DNA of 64,000 nucleotides, from IMG/VR virus record IMGVR_UViG_3300032331_000527, positions 62,001 to 126,000 of that record. The stretch is one strand, 5' to 3'. Both the position numbers and the translations under genes were made by a program. Under the pieces are notes generated by a model. It did no database searches. It saw only the letters and a program-made list of their open reading frames with translations, and had not been told where the DNA came from. Positions 9,101 through 18,017 of this stretch are shown piece by piece. The DNA comes from a virus. Each line of letters opens with the position of its first letter. The first letter of the stretch is position 1.

Positions 9101-12100
9101 GAGATTGTGTTTGAACAGCAGAAATAGTGAGTGTCCCACCACCATCGCTACTTGTGACTGTTGCGCCTGCTACGAAATTGCCTGTGGCGTTTTCAATATA
9201 GATTCTAGTTCCTACTTTATGACGGATAGTCGCAGTATATGATCCAGAAGTTACTGTTGCGCCGGCTTTAAATGAATTCGTTCCAGGAGTTGTAGTGAAC
9301 GTGACACGCTGATCTTTAGATACACCAGCAGGAGTTACGTTCGTGCGAACAACATATGTTGAATTAGACGTATAATGTAGTGGTGTTTCGTCAATCGTGA
9401 AACGAGGACGCATTTGACCTTTTTCAGGATCGATCGCGATCTTATAATCAAGATCAAACACATTACCTACTGCGTGTGAAGTAAATGAGTCAACGAGAAT
9501 ACCGTTCTTGAAACGATCAGCACCGGCATTATCTTGAACGAGCATGTCACTCGCGCTCTTCTCAAGAAGATTGAGAGAAGTGTAATATTCAAGACGATCG
9601 ATACGTTGAGCAATTTGTCCTATATCTTTCATCGTATAACGACGATTGCTTAGCTTTTTAAGACCAATAGCTTGATCTGGACGTCCATAACGACGAGCCA
9701 TAACAGCAGGGATTGAAGGATATGGAGAAACTCCAATCATAGCCATAGCCATAACATCATCAGGAACTGTTGGTGGAACTGGTCTTTGACCAGCAACGCC
9801 GCGAGTAATATTAAGTTTACCTTTTTCAGTTAAACCGACGATGTCGATACGAGATTGATAATAACTAAGATCTGTTGTGAAATCTTCATTTGGTGGAGTA
9901 AAATGCAAACCGCCTGAAGGAAGAACGAAAGTATTCGCTACCTTTGGATTAATAGAAATATTTGTCAGAGATGTTACGCTATTGGCACTATCTGTTTTTC
10001 TAGGACGGAAATCCACACTATCTCTAAGATCGTATGTTGTGCCTGATGTTTTTGATTTGTATAGAGGAATTTCGTATGTGAATATCTTAGCTGTATCTGT
10101 TCCTGCCGTAGCATCATTAACTGGATAAGAGTCTACAGAAAAGAATCCTCTACCAGAAGTACCATGAGCAAGATAATCTAACTTAACAAGCAAACGATCG
10201 TTCGCACTAATTGTTAATGAGCTAGAAGGAATCTTAACTAGCTTGGCGTGATCATAGAAACTGTCTTCCATTCCCGAATCTAGAACGAATTGTGAAGTAA
10301 CATCAGACCCATCTGTAGTTGTTACGAAATTTGAACCGTTCTTCTTGCGAACTGATACGAGTTTAAATCCGTCCGAGAATCCAAGAGGCCAAGGTCCAGA
10401 CGTGTTAGCCACATATGAAGTTCCGCCACCATTGTTTACGTTGATTTGTACCAAACGTCCACGTTGAACAGTTTTCGTTTCTTCTTGTGAAAGCAGCTTG
10501 TTTAATTTTACGATTACTGTTGCGTCGAGCGTTCCCGCTCCCGCGATAGTTTCGTTCAGATTTAGAACAGCCGTATTCAATGGTGTACCAGAAGGAGTAA
10601 TAGCACGAGCGCCATTTCTTCCATATCCAGCAAAATCAAGAATTTGTCCGCCTTTAAATTTCTTAAAGTATGCACCGTTCGTTATTGTAGAACCAGCATT
10701 GTTCAGAACGCTAAGAGTCGTTGCGCCAACTGCACTTACGATAAAGTCTCCTGCGAGACCAATATTGATAATATCGCCTACAGCTACTTGTCCAGTGAAG
10801 TTAGGTGTTGTTGAACCTTGTGTTACTGTGTTAGCACCACTTGTGATAGATACAGTACCTGTTAGAGTAGATGTGTTTGCGTTTCCACGAGAAACAATAT
10901 ACCAATCAGAACGCTGTCCGTCTGAGCTGAGAGCAACACCAGCACTTCCATCGTATGTTTCATCCGCTGCGCCAGTCGACAATGAATATGTACCGGCAGA
11001 GTTGAACGTGATATCAAATGATTTATAGAATGTGAAATCGTTTCTAACTGCATCGCTGCTGCTACGAAGCTTTCTTATAGCTGTAGCAGGCAAACGAAAA
11101 AGCGCAGTATCATAATTTGGTGAAGTCATTGCTGCAGCAGGAGAAGCTACGATATCAGCTTTTCCTAGAACAGTACCTGTTCCTCCGTTGTATCCAATGG
11201 ACTGAACATTCTTGAACGTGTATCCGGCATTCAATTTGATATCTGTTAGATATAGTTTATAGAAAGCTCCAGGAGTACCAGGAGTTCCGCTATAATATTC
11301 AACACCACGAACACGAGCTTTACCTACTTCGTTTCCTGGAAAATTAGTTGATGAATACACTTTTGTGAAAACTGCATTCGCTTGTAGCGTACGAAGTGAA
11401 ACAACGCCTTGTTGATTTAAATCCCACTGTCCGCATACGTTACGCACAATAACATAGTTGCCGTAATCAGCAAGAGTCTTGGCGTCGGCAATTGTTTGAT
11501 AATCAATACCCTTATCAATAGTTTTGCTTGTTGAAACAATACGATCTACGTCATATCCATGAACATAAGCTTTTCCTGGCTCTGCGAACACAACAAGCTG
11601 TGATGAATTTCCGCCTTCTCCTGATGTGTAGATACCTTGATTGTTACCAGTCTTTAGATGCTCTTTGACGCTGATATTGAATCCTTGTACAACATAGTCT
11701 CCAGATTCATCGTATGTACGACTAGCAATATAATCACGAATTTTAGCATATTCTGTTTTTGTAGAAGTAGACTGAATAGTACCATTTTTAACTTGCATAA
11801 GTTCTACGAATGTATTTGATACAGTAGCAGTTAGATCTACTGCAATGATAGGCGCAGTCAATTTAAGACGAGCTGCGCCAGGAGCTGCATAATTATACGC
11901 TCCGCTCGCTGGATCTAGGAGAGTTCCGTCGTCGACTTCAGTTACGATTGTTTCTGCTACGTCAAATCCTACACGAGCACTACCAGTCGTAGAATATTTA
12001 CTGATAACAACTGTTTGAGCAGGAACGCGAATGAAGTGATCTTTAGCATAGATAACGCCGGCATTAAAAGTAGCTGCCGTTCCAATACCCGCAGCTCCAC

Positions 12101-12632
12101 CTTGCGCAGAAGTGATAGTGTTGGCATAAAGGATTGAACCGGTTGCGGCTACTGTGCGAATGATTTCATTGTTAGCGAAATAACGATAACCAGTAGAATT
12201 ATTAGCCGCAAGATACTTTACAAATAAAGTTTTCGTACCAGATCCAGCTGAATTTGCTTCTGAACCATCATTCGTATTGATAACAGTAGCAAGAACGCCA
12301 GAAGTCTGACCCTTAATGATTTGATTTTGGAAATTCGTTACGACTACGGTATTGCTAGTCGAATTCTTATCACGAAGCTTTAGATAGTAGTAATCTGTAT
12401 CATAATACATCTCCATGCCCTTAACAGTAGAGCCTTCCTTGAAGATGTTTTCTGCGAAACGATCGATTTGATTTTGAAGGATTGTTTGCATCTGCGTAAG
12501 TTCACGAGCCTGTACAGCCAATCCTGGACGGAAAAGAATTCTATGGAAATTCTTTGTTTCGTCAAAATCGTCGTAGTATGGATCTACGTTGAAATTCGTA
12601 GATAGCGATACGTTATTTGCGTCTAAAGCCAT
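6141..12632 (-). CDS. Giant DUF4815-type virion structural protein (2163 aa)
   Basis: The largest gene in the window. The N-terminus (VDPYYDDFDETKNFHRI, RPGLAVQARELTQMQ, QNQIDRFAENIF) is the DUF4815 signature of tail/baseplate proteins in T4-like cyanophages and relatives. Residues about 960-1040 contain a helical QRIDRLEYYTSLNLLE segment. The remainder is Thr/Ser/Asn/Gly-rich beta structure with an SYSHKVLVNQPYAS stretch, and it ends with a FKYFQIKIVL plus RVRDLRAIALQV motif typical of the family's C-terminal domain. Expected location is the baseplate periphery or a fibre stem. It lies in order after gp8. Exact T4 equivalent (gp10/gp12-like region) not assigned. Confidence 0.85.
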   Translation of the reverse strand: MALDANNVSLSTNFNVDPYYDDFDETKNFHRILFRPGLAVQARELTQMQTILQNQIDRFAENIFKEGSTVKGMEMYYDTDYYYLKLRDKNSTSNTVVVTNFQNQIIKGQTSGVLATVINTNDGSEANSAGSGTKTLFVKYLAANNSTGYRYFANNEIIRTVAATGSILYANTITSAQGGAAGIGTAATFNAGVIYAKDHFIRVPAQTVVISKYSTTGSARVGFDVAETIVTEVDDGTLLDPASGAYNYAAPGAARLKLTAPIIAVDLTATVSNTFVELMQVKNGTIQSTSTKTEYAKIRDYIASRTYDESGDYVVQGFNISVKEHLKTGNNQGIYTSGEGGNSSQLVVFAEPGKAYVHGYDVDRIVSTSKTIDKGIDYQTIADAKTLADYGNYVIVRNVCGQWDLNQQGVVSLRTLQANAVFTKVYSSTNFPGNEVGKARVRGVEYYSGTPGTPGAFYKLYLTDIKLNAGYTFKNVQSIGYNGGTGTVLGKADIVASPAAAMTSPNYDTALFRLPATAIRKLRSSSDAVRNDFTFYKSFDITFNSAGTYSLSTGAADETYDGSAGVALSSDGQRSDWYIVSRGNANTSTLTGTVSITSGANTVTQGSTTPNFTGQVAVGDIINIGLAGDFIVSAVGATTLSVLNNAGSTITNGAYFKKFKGGQILDFAGYGRNGARAITPSGTPLNTAVLNLNETIAGAGTLDATVIVKLNKLLSQEETKTVQRGRLVQINVNNGGGTSYVANTSGPWPLGFSDGFKLVSVRKKNGSNFVTTTDGSDVTSQFVLDSGMEDSFYDHAKLVKIPSSSLTISANDRLLVKLDYLAHGTSGRGFFSVDSYPVNDATAGTDTAKIFTYEIPLYKSKTSGTTYDLRDSVDFRPRKTDSANSVTSLTNISINPKVANTFVLPSGGLHFTPPNEDFTTDLSYYQSRIDIVGLTEKGKLNITRGVAGQRPVPPTVPDDVMAMAMIGVSPYPSIPAVMARRYGRPDQAIGLKKLSNRRYTMKDIGQIAQRIDRLEYYTSLNLLEKSASDMLVQDNAGADRFKNGILVDSFTSHAVGNVFDLDYKIAIDPEKGQMRPRFTIDETPLHYTSNSTYVVRTNVTPAGVSKDQRVTFTTTPGTNSFKAGATVTSGSYTATIRHKVGTRIYIENATGNFVAGATVTSSDGGGTLTISAVQTQSPGLLVTLPYSHKVLVNQPYASTTRNGSGASYSYRGTMTLTPDSDYWCDTVQGPDTNIMIDQNTDAWEYLASTWPATWNAPITSFTGAPVLTGSVTVDTAYQQQWLMGNAAGGGDTLVTSASTQTTSTYATPTITTQTGNQTGIKVNTNTQSYGNIVKDTSIIPFMRSRMILFKIEGMRPSSTLYAFFDDTYVSAYVTPLTEAEYLSGLKDSNGNPVKPASAEGSAMVVGSGGFIYGVFRLPNDAALKFKTGTKRLRFVDNATNSSTKGQYTTAAEAQYTAEGLSSTVSALSTTTKSVEITQTALLKSSTGSQSSTSVATGSRIVSVQDFAPANEQDPLAQTFVVTGRHTAQIETSGMYITKMDLYFQGKDAKLGVEIQLREVDPASGTITRRVLPYGRVTLQPDDVNISDDATVPTPVYFPAPVYLSDETEYAVLVAPIATNPNYLIHTAVIGMNDYTGIGAARALKGEGARISEQPASGVLYYSSNDRIYEPVIDEDLKYTAYYAEFDTSNVGNLIVKNPARDTFNIANTTGALSRTGEVIHGETRIVGNFATTSGTWTGAAAAANGNISIGRHVTNGSAYVVGVTSGATGKIVKFATDAIRVREVSAGTPFRGGEQVRVKIANNAYRNATNGQLILTSSATTSATYPTGRVYYYDSTNYANTRLVVANVSYINTGPAFANARLFLAGTYIKGQTNGYSGRIVSIINLAMDNVNLITNMIQPSNNQVRAYAKMATSTSARDTTFFKLNMNGDNEFSVPRYILSRSNESNTAATSATMATNRSVEIMYQLDGRNKVASPAIDLSRITLYSTHNLISTATAIGTTEDYVQFGGSSEARYITRIVTLADGQDAEDLRAYLTVYKPSGSDILVYMKALNASDSDTMDQARWIPMTLNTDQGFTSGTRYSSSENKNDFIELVYDVPDYAASSGSPYKFGSNTSSGIYKYLNTAKAKFETFKYFQIKIVLINSTSTNPPRVRDLRAIALQV

Positions 12633-12644
12633 GATACCTTCCGA

Positions 12645-14441
12645 TTAATAACTTATTGTGATCTTGTAATCTTCTGTTTGCGCAGGCGATCTGAAGACAG
12701 GATCTCTTATCTCAGTATATATGACTGCGCCAGAGAACAATTTTAGAGCAGGCTTAGATACAGAAACGACGTTCGCCGTCACACCTGTAGTTTGCCCAAC
12801 AACAAGTTCGTTTGTTTGAAAACCTAATCCAATTCCATTAGTCGTCACGCGAATCATCTTCAGATGTCCAGATGTTCTCGCGCCGTTGGTGTTAGCGAAA
12901 TAAACTAAACGAGCTTTAGCTTTGCTCTTTTGTCCTAGAATAATTTCATCGCCTTGAAAATCTCCCGACACATATGTAACACCAAGATTCGTTGTTTGAT
13001 CAATAACAGAAGTATTTGCGATTGATCCATTAGCAAATAGAGGATCTTGGATCAATCCGATGATTCTAAAGTCGTTGTTAGTAGGGAACGTTTCCGATTC
13101 TGAACCAGCAGTACGAACGTTAAACATAACAGACGTTCCGTATAGCTCATCAACTGGGTCCGAACCGTGTCCGCCTAAAGGAGAAATGACTGGTCTAGCT
13201 GTAGCACCGTATCCATTATTAGACGTGATCGTTACGTTAGCTGACGAATATGAACGTCCTTGATTAATGATCTTAATGTATTTAATTTGTCCACCAGTTG
13301 TATTCGACACATACGCAGTCGCGCGAGAGTCAATTGTTCCTCCAGAATCACCTCGAATCGTAACGAGAGGAGAGATAATATAACGACTCGAAGTTGTTGG
13401 TGTTGTAGAAAAAGCAGAGTTAACGATCAGAGTATTATTAGAACCATAATACTTCGTGATTTTTCTATACTCGCCAGCACCAGCACCTTCACTGATAAAC
13501 AATCCGGATCCCGTCCATACGCCGTCCGCCTGAAGAGAATTTGATTTTAACGTGAACGCAACCGTGTTGACAATCGCAGAAAAAAGATTTGACGTTGCAA
13601 TATAATTAGTACCATTAGCCAACATATTAACGTGATGGATTGCGCCATTAGCTGCGTTTGTTTGTACGCTCCATTGTGAAGAACCGTCATTGCTCTTCAG
13701 AGTTTTAACAGGAATAAAATCTGTTGAACGGAACTTGATGATTTCACCAGCCGTTACTGTGTACATATATTTCCAACGATATTTATCAGCAGTTATAATG
13801 ATCGAAGATGGATCCGTACCAGTTGGTTTATAATACGAATTCGCACCGCGATTGTTATCGATGCACTTATAGACGTTGGAATCATCAGTAAAGACAAAAA
13901 ACTCTTTGTTATACAAAGCATAATCTGTGTCATCGTATTTATCGTAATAATGATTGTACGCCCAATTATAACGATAACATACGTGTGTAGCATCAGAAAC
14001 TTGCACTTTTTTCAGAGAAATCATATTACGCCAAATATCATAATATAAGTTTTGATAGCTATCTTCTACTTCAGGCGGATCTTGTTCTGAAAAAAGTTTA
14101 CGGATATATGCGTTAGCGCCTGTCGTATTAGAACCATTCGGACGAGGCGATACGATCATTGTTTGTGCTGTTTTTATTGAAACAACACGTACAGTTTGAG
14201 TTTGATTCGTAACGCCTACATAATCACCGACAGCTAATTCAGTATTGAATAAAGTACCTTGTCCAACAATCGTGTTGCTTGTGTAATTAGTTTTCACCTT
14301 TCCAGTCAAAGGAATGCTATTCGCAAGCGCATAGCTCTTCGCGATGAAAAGATAATAGTTAGTAGGATTGCTTTCACTCACCGATTCAAACATCTGAATC
14401 GCTTGATGAACCTTAAAATGACGAGGTACTAATACTGACAT
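12645..14441 (-). CDS. 8: Baseplate wedge protein gp8-like
   Basis: 598 residues. The start VLVPRHFKVHQAIQMFES, SESNPTNYYLFIAKS, the DPPEVEDSYQNLYYDIW segment and RYNWAYNHYYDKYDD match gp8 proteins of T4-like cyanophages, which are longer than T4 gp8 (about 334 residues). The middle is beta-rich with glycine/asparagine loops, and the C-terminus IRDPVFRSPAQTEDYKI is typical. gp8 is a dimeric wedge component linking gp10, gp7 and gp6 in the baseplate. Its position among the giant structural protein, gp6 and gp25 supports the call. Start ATG at 14441; 3 bases separate it from the upstream gene. Confidence 0.85.
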   Translation of the reverse strand: MSVLVPRHFKVHQAIQMFESVSESNPTNYYLFIAKSYALANSIPLTGKVKTNYTSNTIVGQGTLFNTELAVGDYVGVTNQTQTVRVVSIKTAQTMIVSPRPNGSNTTGANAYIRKLFSEQDPPEVEDSYQNLYYDIWRNMISLKKVQVSDATHVCYRYNWAYNHYYDKYDDTDYALYNKEFFVFTDDSNVYKCIDNNRGANSYYKPTGTDPSSIIITADKYRWKYMYTVTAGEIIKFRSTDFIPVKTLKSNDGSSQWSVQTNAANGAIHHVNMLANGTNYIATSNLFSAIVNTVAFTLKSNSLQADGVWTGSGLFISEGAGAGEYRKITKYYGSNNTLIVNSAFSTTPTTSSRYIISPLVTIRGDSGGTIDSRATAYVSNTTGGQIKYIKIINQGRSYSSANVTITSNNGYGATARPVISPLGGHGSDPVDELYGTSVMFNVRTAGSESETFPTNNDFRIIGLIQDPLFANGSIANTSVIDQTTNLGVTYVSGDFQGDEIILGQKSKAKARLVYFANTNGARTSGHLKMIRVTTNGIGLGFQTNELVVGQTTGVTANVVSVSKPALKLFSGAVIYTEIRDPVFRSPAQTEDYKITISY

Positions 14442-14444
14442 TTA

Positions 14445-15041
14445 TTAGGCAGACGCTGTGTAGGTAATGTTAACAACGTCACCAGAAGCGATCGTCTTAT
14501 CTCCACCAGTGAACAAACCAGCTGAATAAAGGACGCCAGAAAAGCCACCTTTCTTAGCAGCACCACCACCAACACCACCACTATTGTTATTGGCCATAAG
14601 GAACGTACCCTTAACTGTGTTAGCTGAAGTGATAGAGTATACTGCAGCCGTTGATGTAGCTTTTGAACCGCTTGCTGCAACAGAAAATGTAGGCTGAGGA
14701 CGAGCAGGTTGTGAATAACCGAAGAATTCTGTCCAACCCGTATGGGAGTTTGCAGTATCGCCGACGGCAACTGCTGTGTAGCTGGTTGAGCTGATCATTC
14801 CGAGGAACACCTTACCACCAGCAACTCCTGAATATGTGTTGCTCGCTAGATATGTGTTCAGAAGATGATTCTTACCCTGTGTAGTCACGAGATTGTCGAA
14901 TTCTTCTTCCCACTTAAGATTTCCTTGTACGTCAAAGCACTTTGCTGTATACTTTCCTGTTATATTAACTGATTCCACTTCCTTAGCTCCTCTGATAACT
15001 GAAGCATCTGCGGCTTCCATCGGTTTAATAAGTTCTGACAT
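14445..15041 (-). CDS. Virion-associated protein with WEEEFxNLVTTxGKN motif
   Basis: 198 residues. The early motif LKWEEEFDNLVTTQGKNHLL is shared by many tailed-phage minor structural proteins of unknown detail; the remainder is Gly/Ser/Thr-rich and ends NITYTASA. It has its own signals: a TATAAATA late-type element at 15057-15064 and AGGAGA 4 bases before ATG 15041. Location in the wedge gene block suggests a baseplate or tail ornament. Function unknown. Confidence 0.75.
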   Translation of the reverse strand: MSELIKPMEAADASVIRGAKEVESVNITGKYTAKCFDVQGNLKWEEEFDNLVTTQGKNHLLNTYLASNTYSGVAGGKVFLGMISSTSYTAVAVGDTANSHTGWTEFFGYSQPARPQPTFSVAASGSKATSTAAVYSITSANTVKGTFLMANNNSGGVGGGAAKKGGFSGVLYSAGLFTGGDKTIASGDVVNITYTASA

Positions 15042-15056
15042 TTTGTCTCCTATGCG

Positions 15057-15064
15057 TATTTATA
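15057..15064 (-). promoter_or_regulatory. T4-type late promoter element TATAAATA
   Basis: An exact match on the minus strand to the T4 late -10 octamer TATAAATA, in the 30-base gap upstream of the 198-residue virion gene. A start about 10 bases downstream would leave a very short leader containing AGGAGA. The phage encodes gp33, the late co-activator, so use of this class is expected. Confidence 0.7.
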
Positions 15065-15071
15065 CTGTTTG

Positions 15072-18017
15072 TTATGGAACTGAACTGTACCAGATTCTCG
15101 TATTCGCTGAAACAGGGTCGAAATTGGTGCGAATCGTGAATGCTGTATTTGAGAAGATCGCATTGACCTGATATATTGGAGATCCACCGACAGGAACACC
15201 AGCTGTTGTAATGATATATAGGTTGGAACCAACATCACCAACCGAAACAGTACCAGTGTTGGCTTTAAGCGCACCGTTTGCGAATTTCGCGCCGATTGAA
15301 CCCGAAGTAACAAGGCGCGGAGTCCCGTCCAGAGCGCCAACAGGAACGCCAGCATAAGGAGCAATTTGAGAACTTGCATATACTGAAATGATATTGTTTG
15401 CATATTGAACAACACCATATATGCCAGACATAAGGGCAAATCGTTGTCCCTGATGCGTAGCAGCAGCGGTAATCGTTTCAGTGATCTGAGTGTTAGCTGT
15501 GTAGGTCGCAGTATGTGTAGCAGTTGAAGTAACAGACTCAGAAGCGAACGTGTTAGCTGTGTATACACCAATCGCAGATTCTGTTGCTGTAATAGATTCA
15601 GTTGCGAACGTGTTAGCTATGAACGTTGCTGCATGTGTAGCAATCGAAGTTATCGTTTCAGTAGCGAACGTGTTAGCTGTATATGTAGCTGTATGTGCGG
15701 CAGTCGAAGTGACAGATTCTGTAGCGAACGTGTTAGCTGTATATGTAGCTGTATGTGCGGCAGTCGAAGTGACAGATTCAGAAGCAAACGTATTAGCAAT
15801 ATAAGTGACAGAATGAGCAGCAGTTGCTGTAATAGATTCAGAAGCGAATGTGTTAGCTGTATAGGTGACTGAATGTGTGTCAGTTGATGTTACAGATTCT
15901 GTGGCAAACGTGTTAGCTGTGTATGTAGCTGTATGAGCAGCAGTTGATGTTACAGATTCTGTGGCGAATGTGTTAGCTGTGTATACGCCAGTATGTGTAG
16001 CAGCTGCTGTAATAGCTTCTGTTACATTTATACCACCAGTGTATGACGCAAGAGCAGAAGGAGTATCTGTAGCCACAATTTTTTCTACGATATTGCGGCG
16101 AGTAACAACAGCTGAGCTATCAATAACTGTAGGATCGAGTGTGATACCTGATGAATGGATATAGTCGCCAAACATCTTTGTTCCTGCTGGATGCAGCAAC
16201 GCTTTGACGATGTCTTTATATTTTTCTACCGTTTCAGTTAGACGAAGAACGTAAGAGAATTCTTGATAGTAATAGTTGTCCTGGAGTCGATTGTTCCAGC
16301 TCAAGAATCCCTTCGTGTCGAGATAACGACCTGGGAACGAAACGAATCCAGAAGGTTTAACTGAAGAGTATGAATTAAACGTCTTCTTACGAATTGTGTA
16401 TTTCGTATTCGCGGCTCCGCTCACGCGAGATCCTGTGTAAGAATCTGTTATTAGCGTGTTACCCTGAGTCGTATTGATAATCGTAGCACGACCAGTTTTA
16501 TTGAAATCTGCGCCAGGACTTACTATTGCAATTTTTACGATTGCACCTGGTGCATTGTTTGTCGTGACAACGCAGTTGTTTCCAAGAACGTTGCCATACG
16601 TGTCAGCAAGATTAAGCTTGGAAATGCTATCGTCAACGATACGAATTGTAGGTAGAGTCGTATATCCATATCCAGGATTTGAAATAGCGATAGCATTGAT
16701 ACTGAAAATATCTGTGCTGCTGTAGTTCAACGCAGAAACAATTCGTGTTGAAATGTTGGCACCAGCCAATCCAATATATGCGTTAGCACCAGAACCAGCT
16801 ATAGTAACTGTTGGAGTGAAGGCAGAAATGAAAGCTGTTGCGTTAACAATAGAATGAACACGCATTGTGTTGGCTGATCCGAACACGCGGACCAGATTTC
16901 CAACTGCTAATTGATTAACAAAACTTGTTCCTACACCAATAACGGTATTTGATACAGAAGATAATTTTACTGCGCCTGATAGTTTTCTGTAAACAGTAGA
17001 TGTATTCGCAACACCACCAGAAACAGGTCTAGCAAAAAATTGAGAATTGAGACGCACGTTTCTAACAGAACCAATTAGATCTGTGTTGATATTAAGACCA
17101 GAAATAGGCTCGGAACTAAACGAAGCGATAGTGGCTTCAAATCCAGTACCGTTTCCCCCTGAAATAATTAAGCGTGTATTTTCTTTTGTGTATCCGTTAC
17201 CGCCCTTAGCAACTTTAGCTGTTACGGCACTTTTGTTTGAAACTTCTGTGATTCTTCCGATAGCTGCTTGAGTTGAACCAGCACCATCGATACTAACTTG
17301 TTCGCCTTGTGTGTGATAAGCTCCACCGTCAATAACACCGACTTCAATAAGCGATCCCGTTTGAGCATTAACCGTTACGAAATTATCTGTATTGTCAATG
17401 TCAACAACACGCTCACCATCGGAAAAGTTTCCAACGATCTGCTCTAGTGACATATCATAAACTGTTAGACCAGAAGCATCTTTACAAAGAATATCCTGCA
17501 CGTATGCAGTAGCACCAGATACTACGCCTCGAATTCTTCTACCTTCAAATAAACGAGGATTTTCGCTAACAGGATCACCGACACGAAGACGAATTTCTTT
17601 AGTCCATCGTCCGTCAGAAGCGCGAAGAATATCATCGCCTGGATAGTAAAATTCTAGCTCTTTATTAAAGAGTGCACGGAACAGGAATTTATATGATTCT
17701 TGTGAACCACGAGCGCGATAAAACTCACGAATATGTTTGGCTAATAGGCGTTTGTTGGCAAGAACAGATCCTGGAATATTAACCATGAACTCTTTACGAA
17801 AATATTCAACAAAAGAATCGACTGTTCTGTCTATGTCTTGATTATCAATAAGAGAACGTGCTTCGTAGACAGGACTACCTGGTTGCTCCATATATTCAAA
17901 ATAAGCTTTAAGGAACGCAACAAATTGCGGACCTTCCTCACGAACGAAACCAGGAAACTGTGTTTCGACCTGTGAAGAAATCTTTTTGAATAGTTCCTGT
18001 GAGCCAGCTATTGCCAT
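15072..18017 (-). CDS. Large baseplate-associated structural protein (gp7 position) with 20-residue repeats
   Basis: 981 residues. The N-terminal 140 residues (FPGFVREEGPQFVAFLKAYFEYMEQ, ... LAKHIREFYRARGSQESYKFLFR) are helical and match a conserved structural protein of T4-like cyanophages found next to gp6 and gp8, where T4 has gp7. The centre is beta-rich with a FSSVKPSGFVSFPGRYL-like region and a helix (ETVEKYKDIVKALLHPAG). Residues about 665-850 are nine to ten tandem 20-residue repeats with core ANTFATESVTS. The C-terminal 130 residues are unique. One base overlaps gp6 (TAATG). The gp7 equivalence is positional, not proven. Confidence 0.8.
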   Translation of the reverse strand: MAIAGSQELFKKISSQVETQFPGFVREEGPQFVAFLKAYFEYMEQPGSPVYEARSLIDNQDIDRTVDSFVEYFRKEFMVNIPGSVLANKRLLAKHIREFYRARGSQESYKFLFRALFNKELEFYYPGDDILRASDGRWTKEIRLRVGDPVSENPRLFEGRRIRGVVSGATAYVQDILCKDASGLTVYDMSLEQIVGNFSDGERVVDIDNTDNFVTVNAQTGSLIEVGVIDGGAYHTQGEQVSIDGAGSTQAAIGRITEVSNKSAVTAKVAKGGNGYTKENTRLIISGGNGTGFEATIASFSSEPISGLNINTDLIGSVRNVRLNSQFFARPVSGGVANTSTVYRKLSGAVKLSSVSNTVIGVGTSFVNQLAVGNLVRVFGSANTMRVHSIVNATAFISAFTPTVTIAGSGANAYIGLAGANISTRIVSALNYSSTDIFSINAIAISNPGYGYTTLPTIRIVDDSISKLNLADTYGNVLGNNCVVTTNNAPGAIVKIAIVSPGADFNKTGRATIINTTQGNTLITDSYTGSRVSGAANTKYTIRKKTFNSYSSVKPSGFVSFPGRYLDTKGFLSWNNRLQDNYYYQEFSYVLRLTETVEKYKDIVKALLHPAGTKMFGDYIHSSGITLDPTVIDSSAVVTRRNIVEKIVATDTPSALASYTGGINVTEAITAAATHTGVYTANTFATESVTSTAAHTATYTANTFATESVTSTDTHSVTYTANTFASESITATAAHSVTYIANTFASESVTSTAAHTATYTANTFATESVTSTAAHTATYTANTFATETITSIATHAATFIANTFATESITATESAIGVYTANTFASESVTSTATHTATYTANTQITETITAAATHQGQRFALMSGIYGVVQYANNIISVYASSQIAPYAGVPVGALDGTPRLVTSGSIGAKFANGALKANTGTVSVGDVGSNLYIITTAGVPVGGSPIYQVNAIFSNTAFTIRTNFDPVSANTRIWYSSVP
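15481..16020 (-). repeat. In-frame 60-bp tandem repeats within the 981-residue structural gene
   Basis: The period is exactly 60 bp, nine units in register, encoding 20-residue units with core ANTF(A)(T/S)ES(V/I). Units 15661-15720 and 15721-15780 differ at one base, indicating recent duplication; others diverge more. This is a coding minisatellite, not a CRISPR array. Confidence 0.9.

Noticed and set aside
9877-11053. Plus- and minus-strand open frames within the 2163-residue gene
   Set aside because: Shadow frames in a long AT/GC-balanced coding region, lacking start signals and family features.
15481-16020. Regular 60-bp repeats as a possible CRISPR array
   Set aside because: Units are contiguous without unique spacers, keep one reading frame, and encode a protein repeat.
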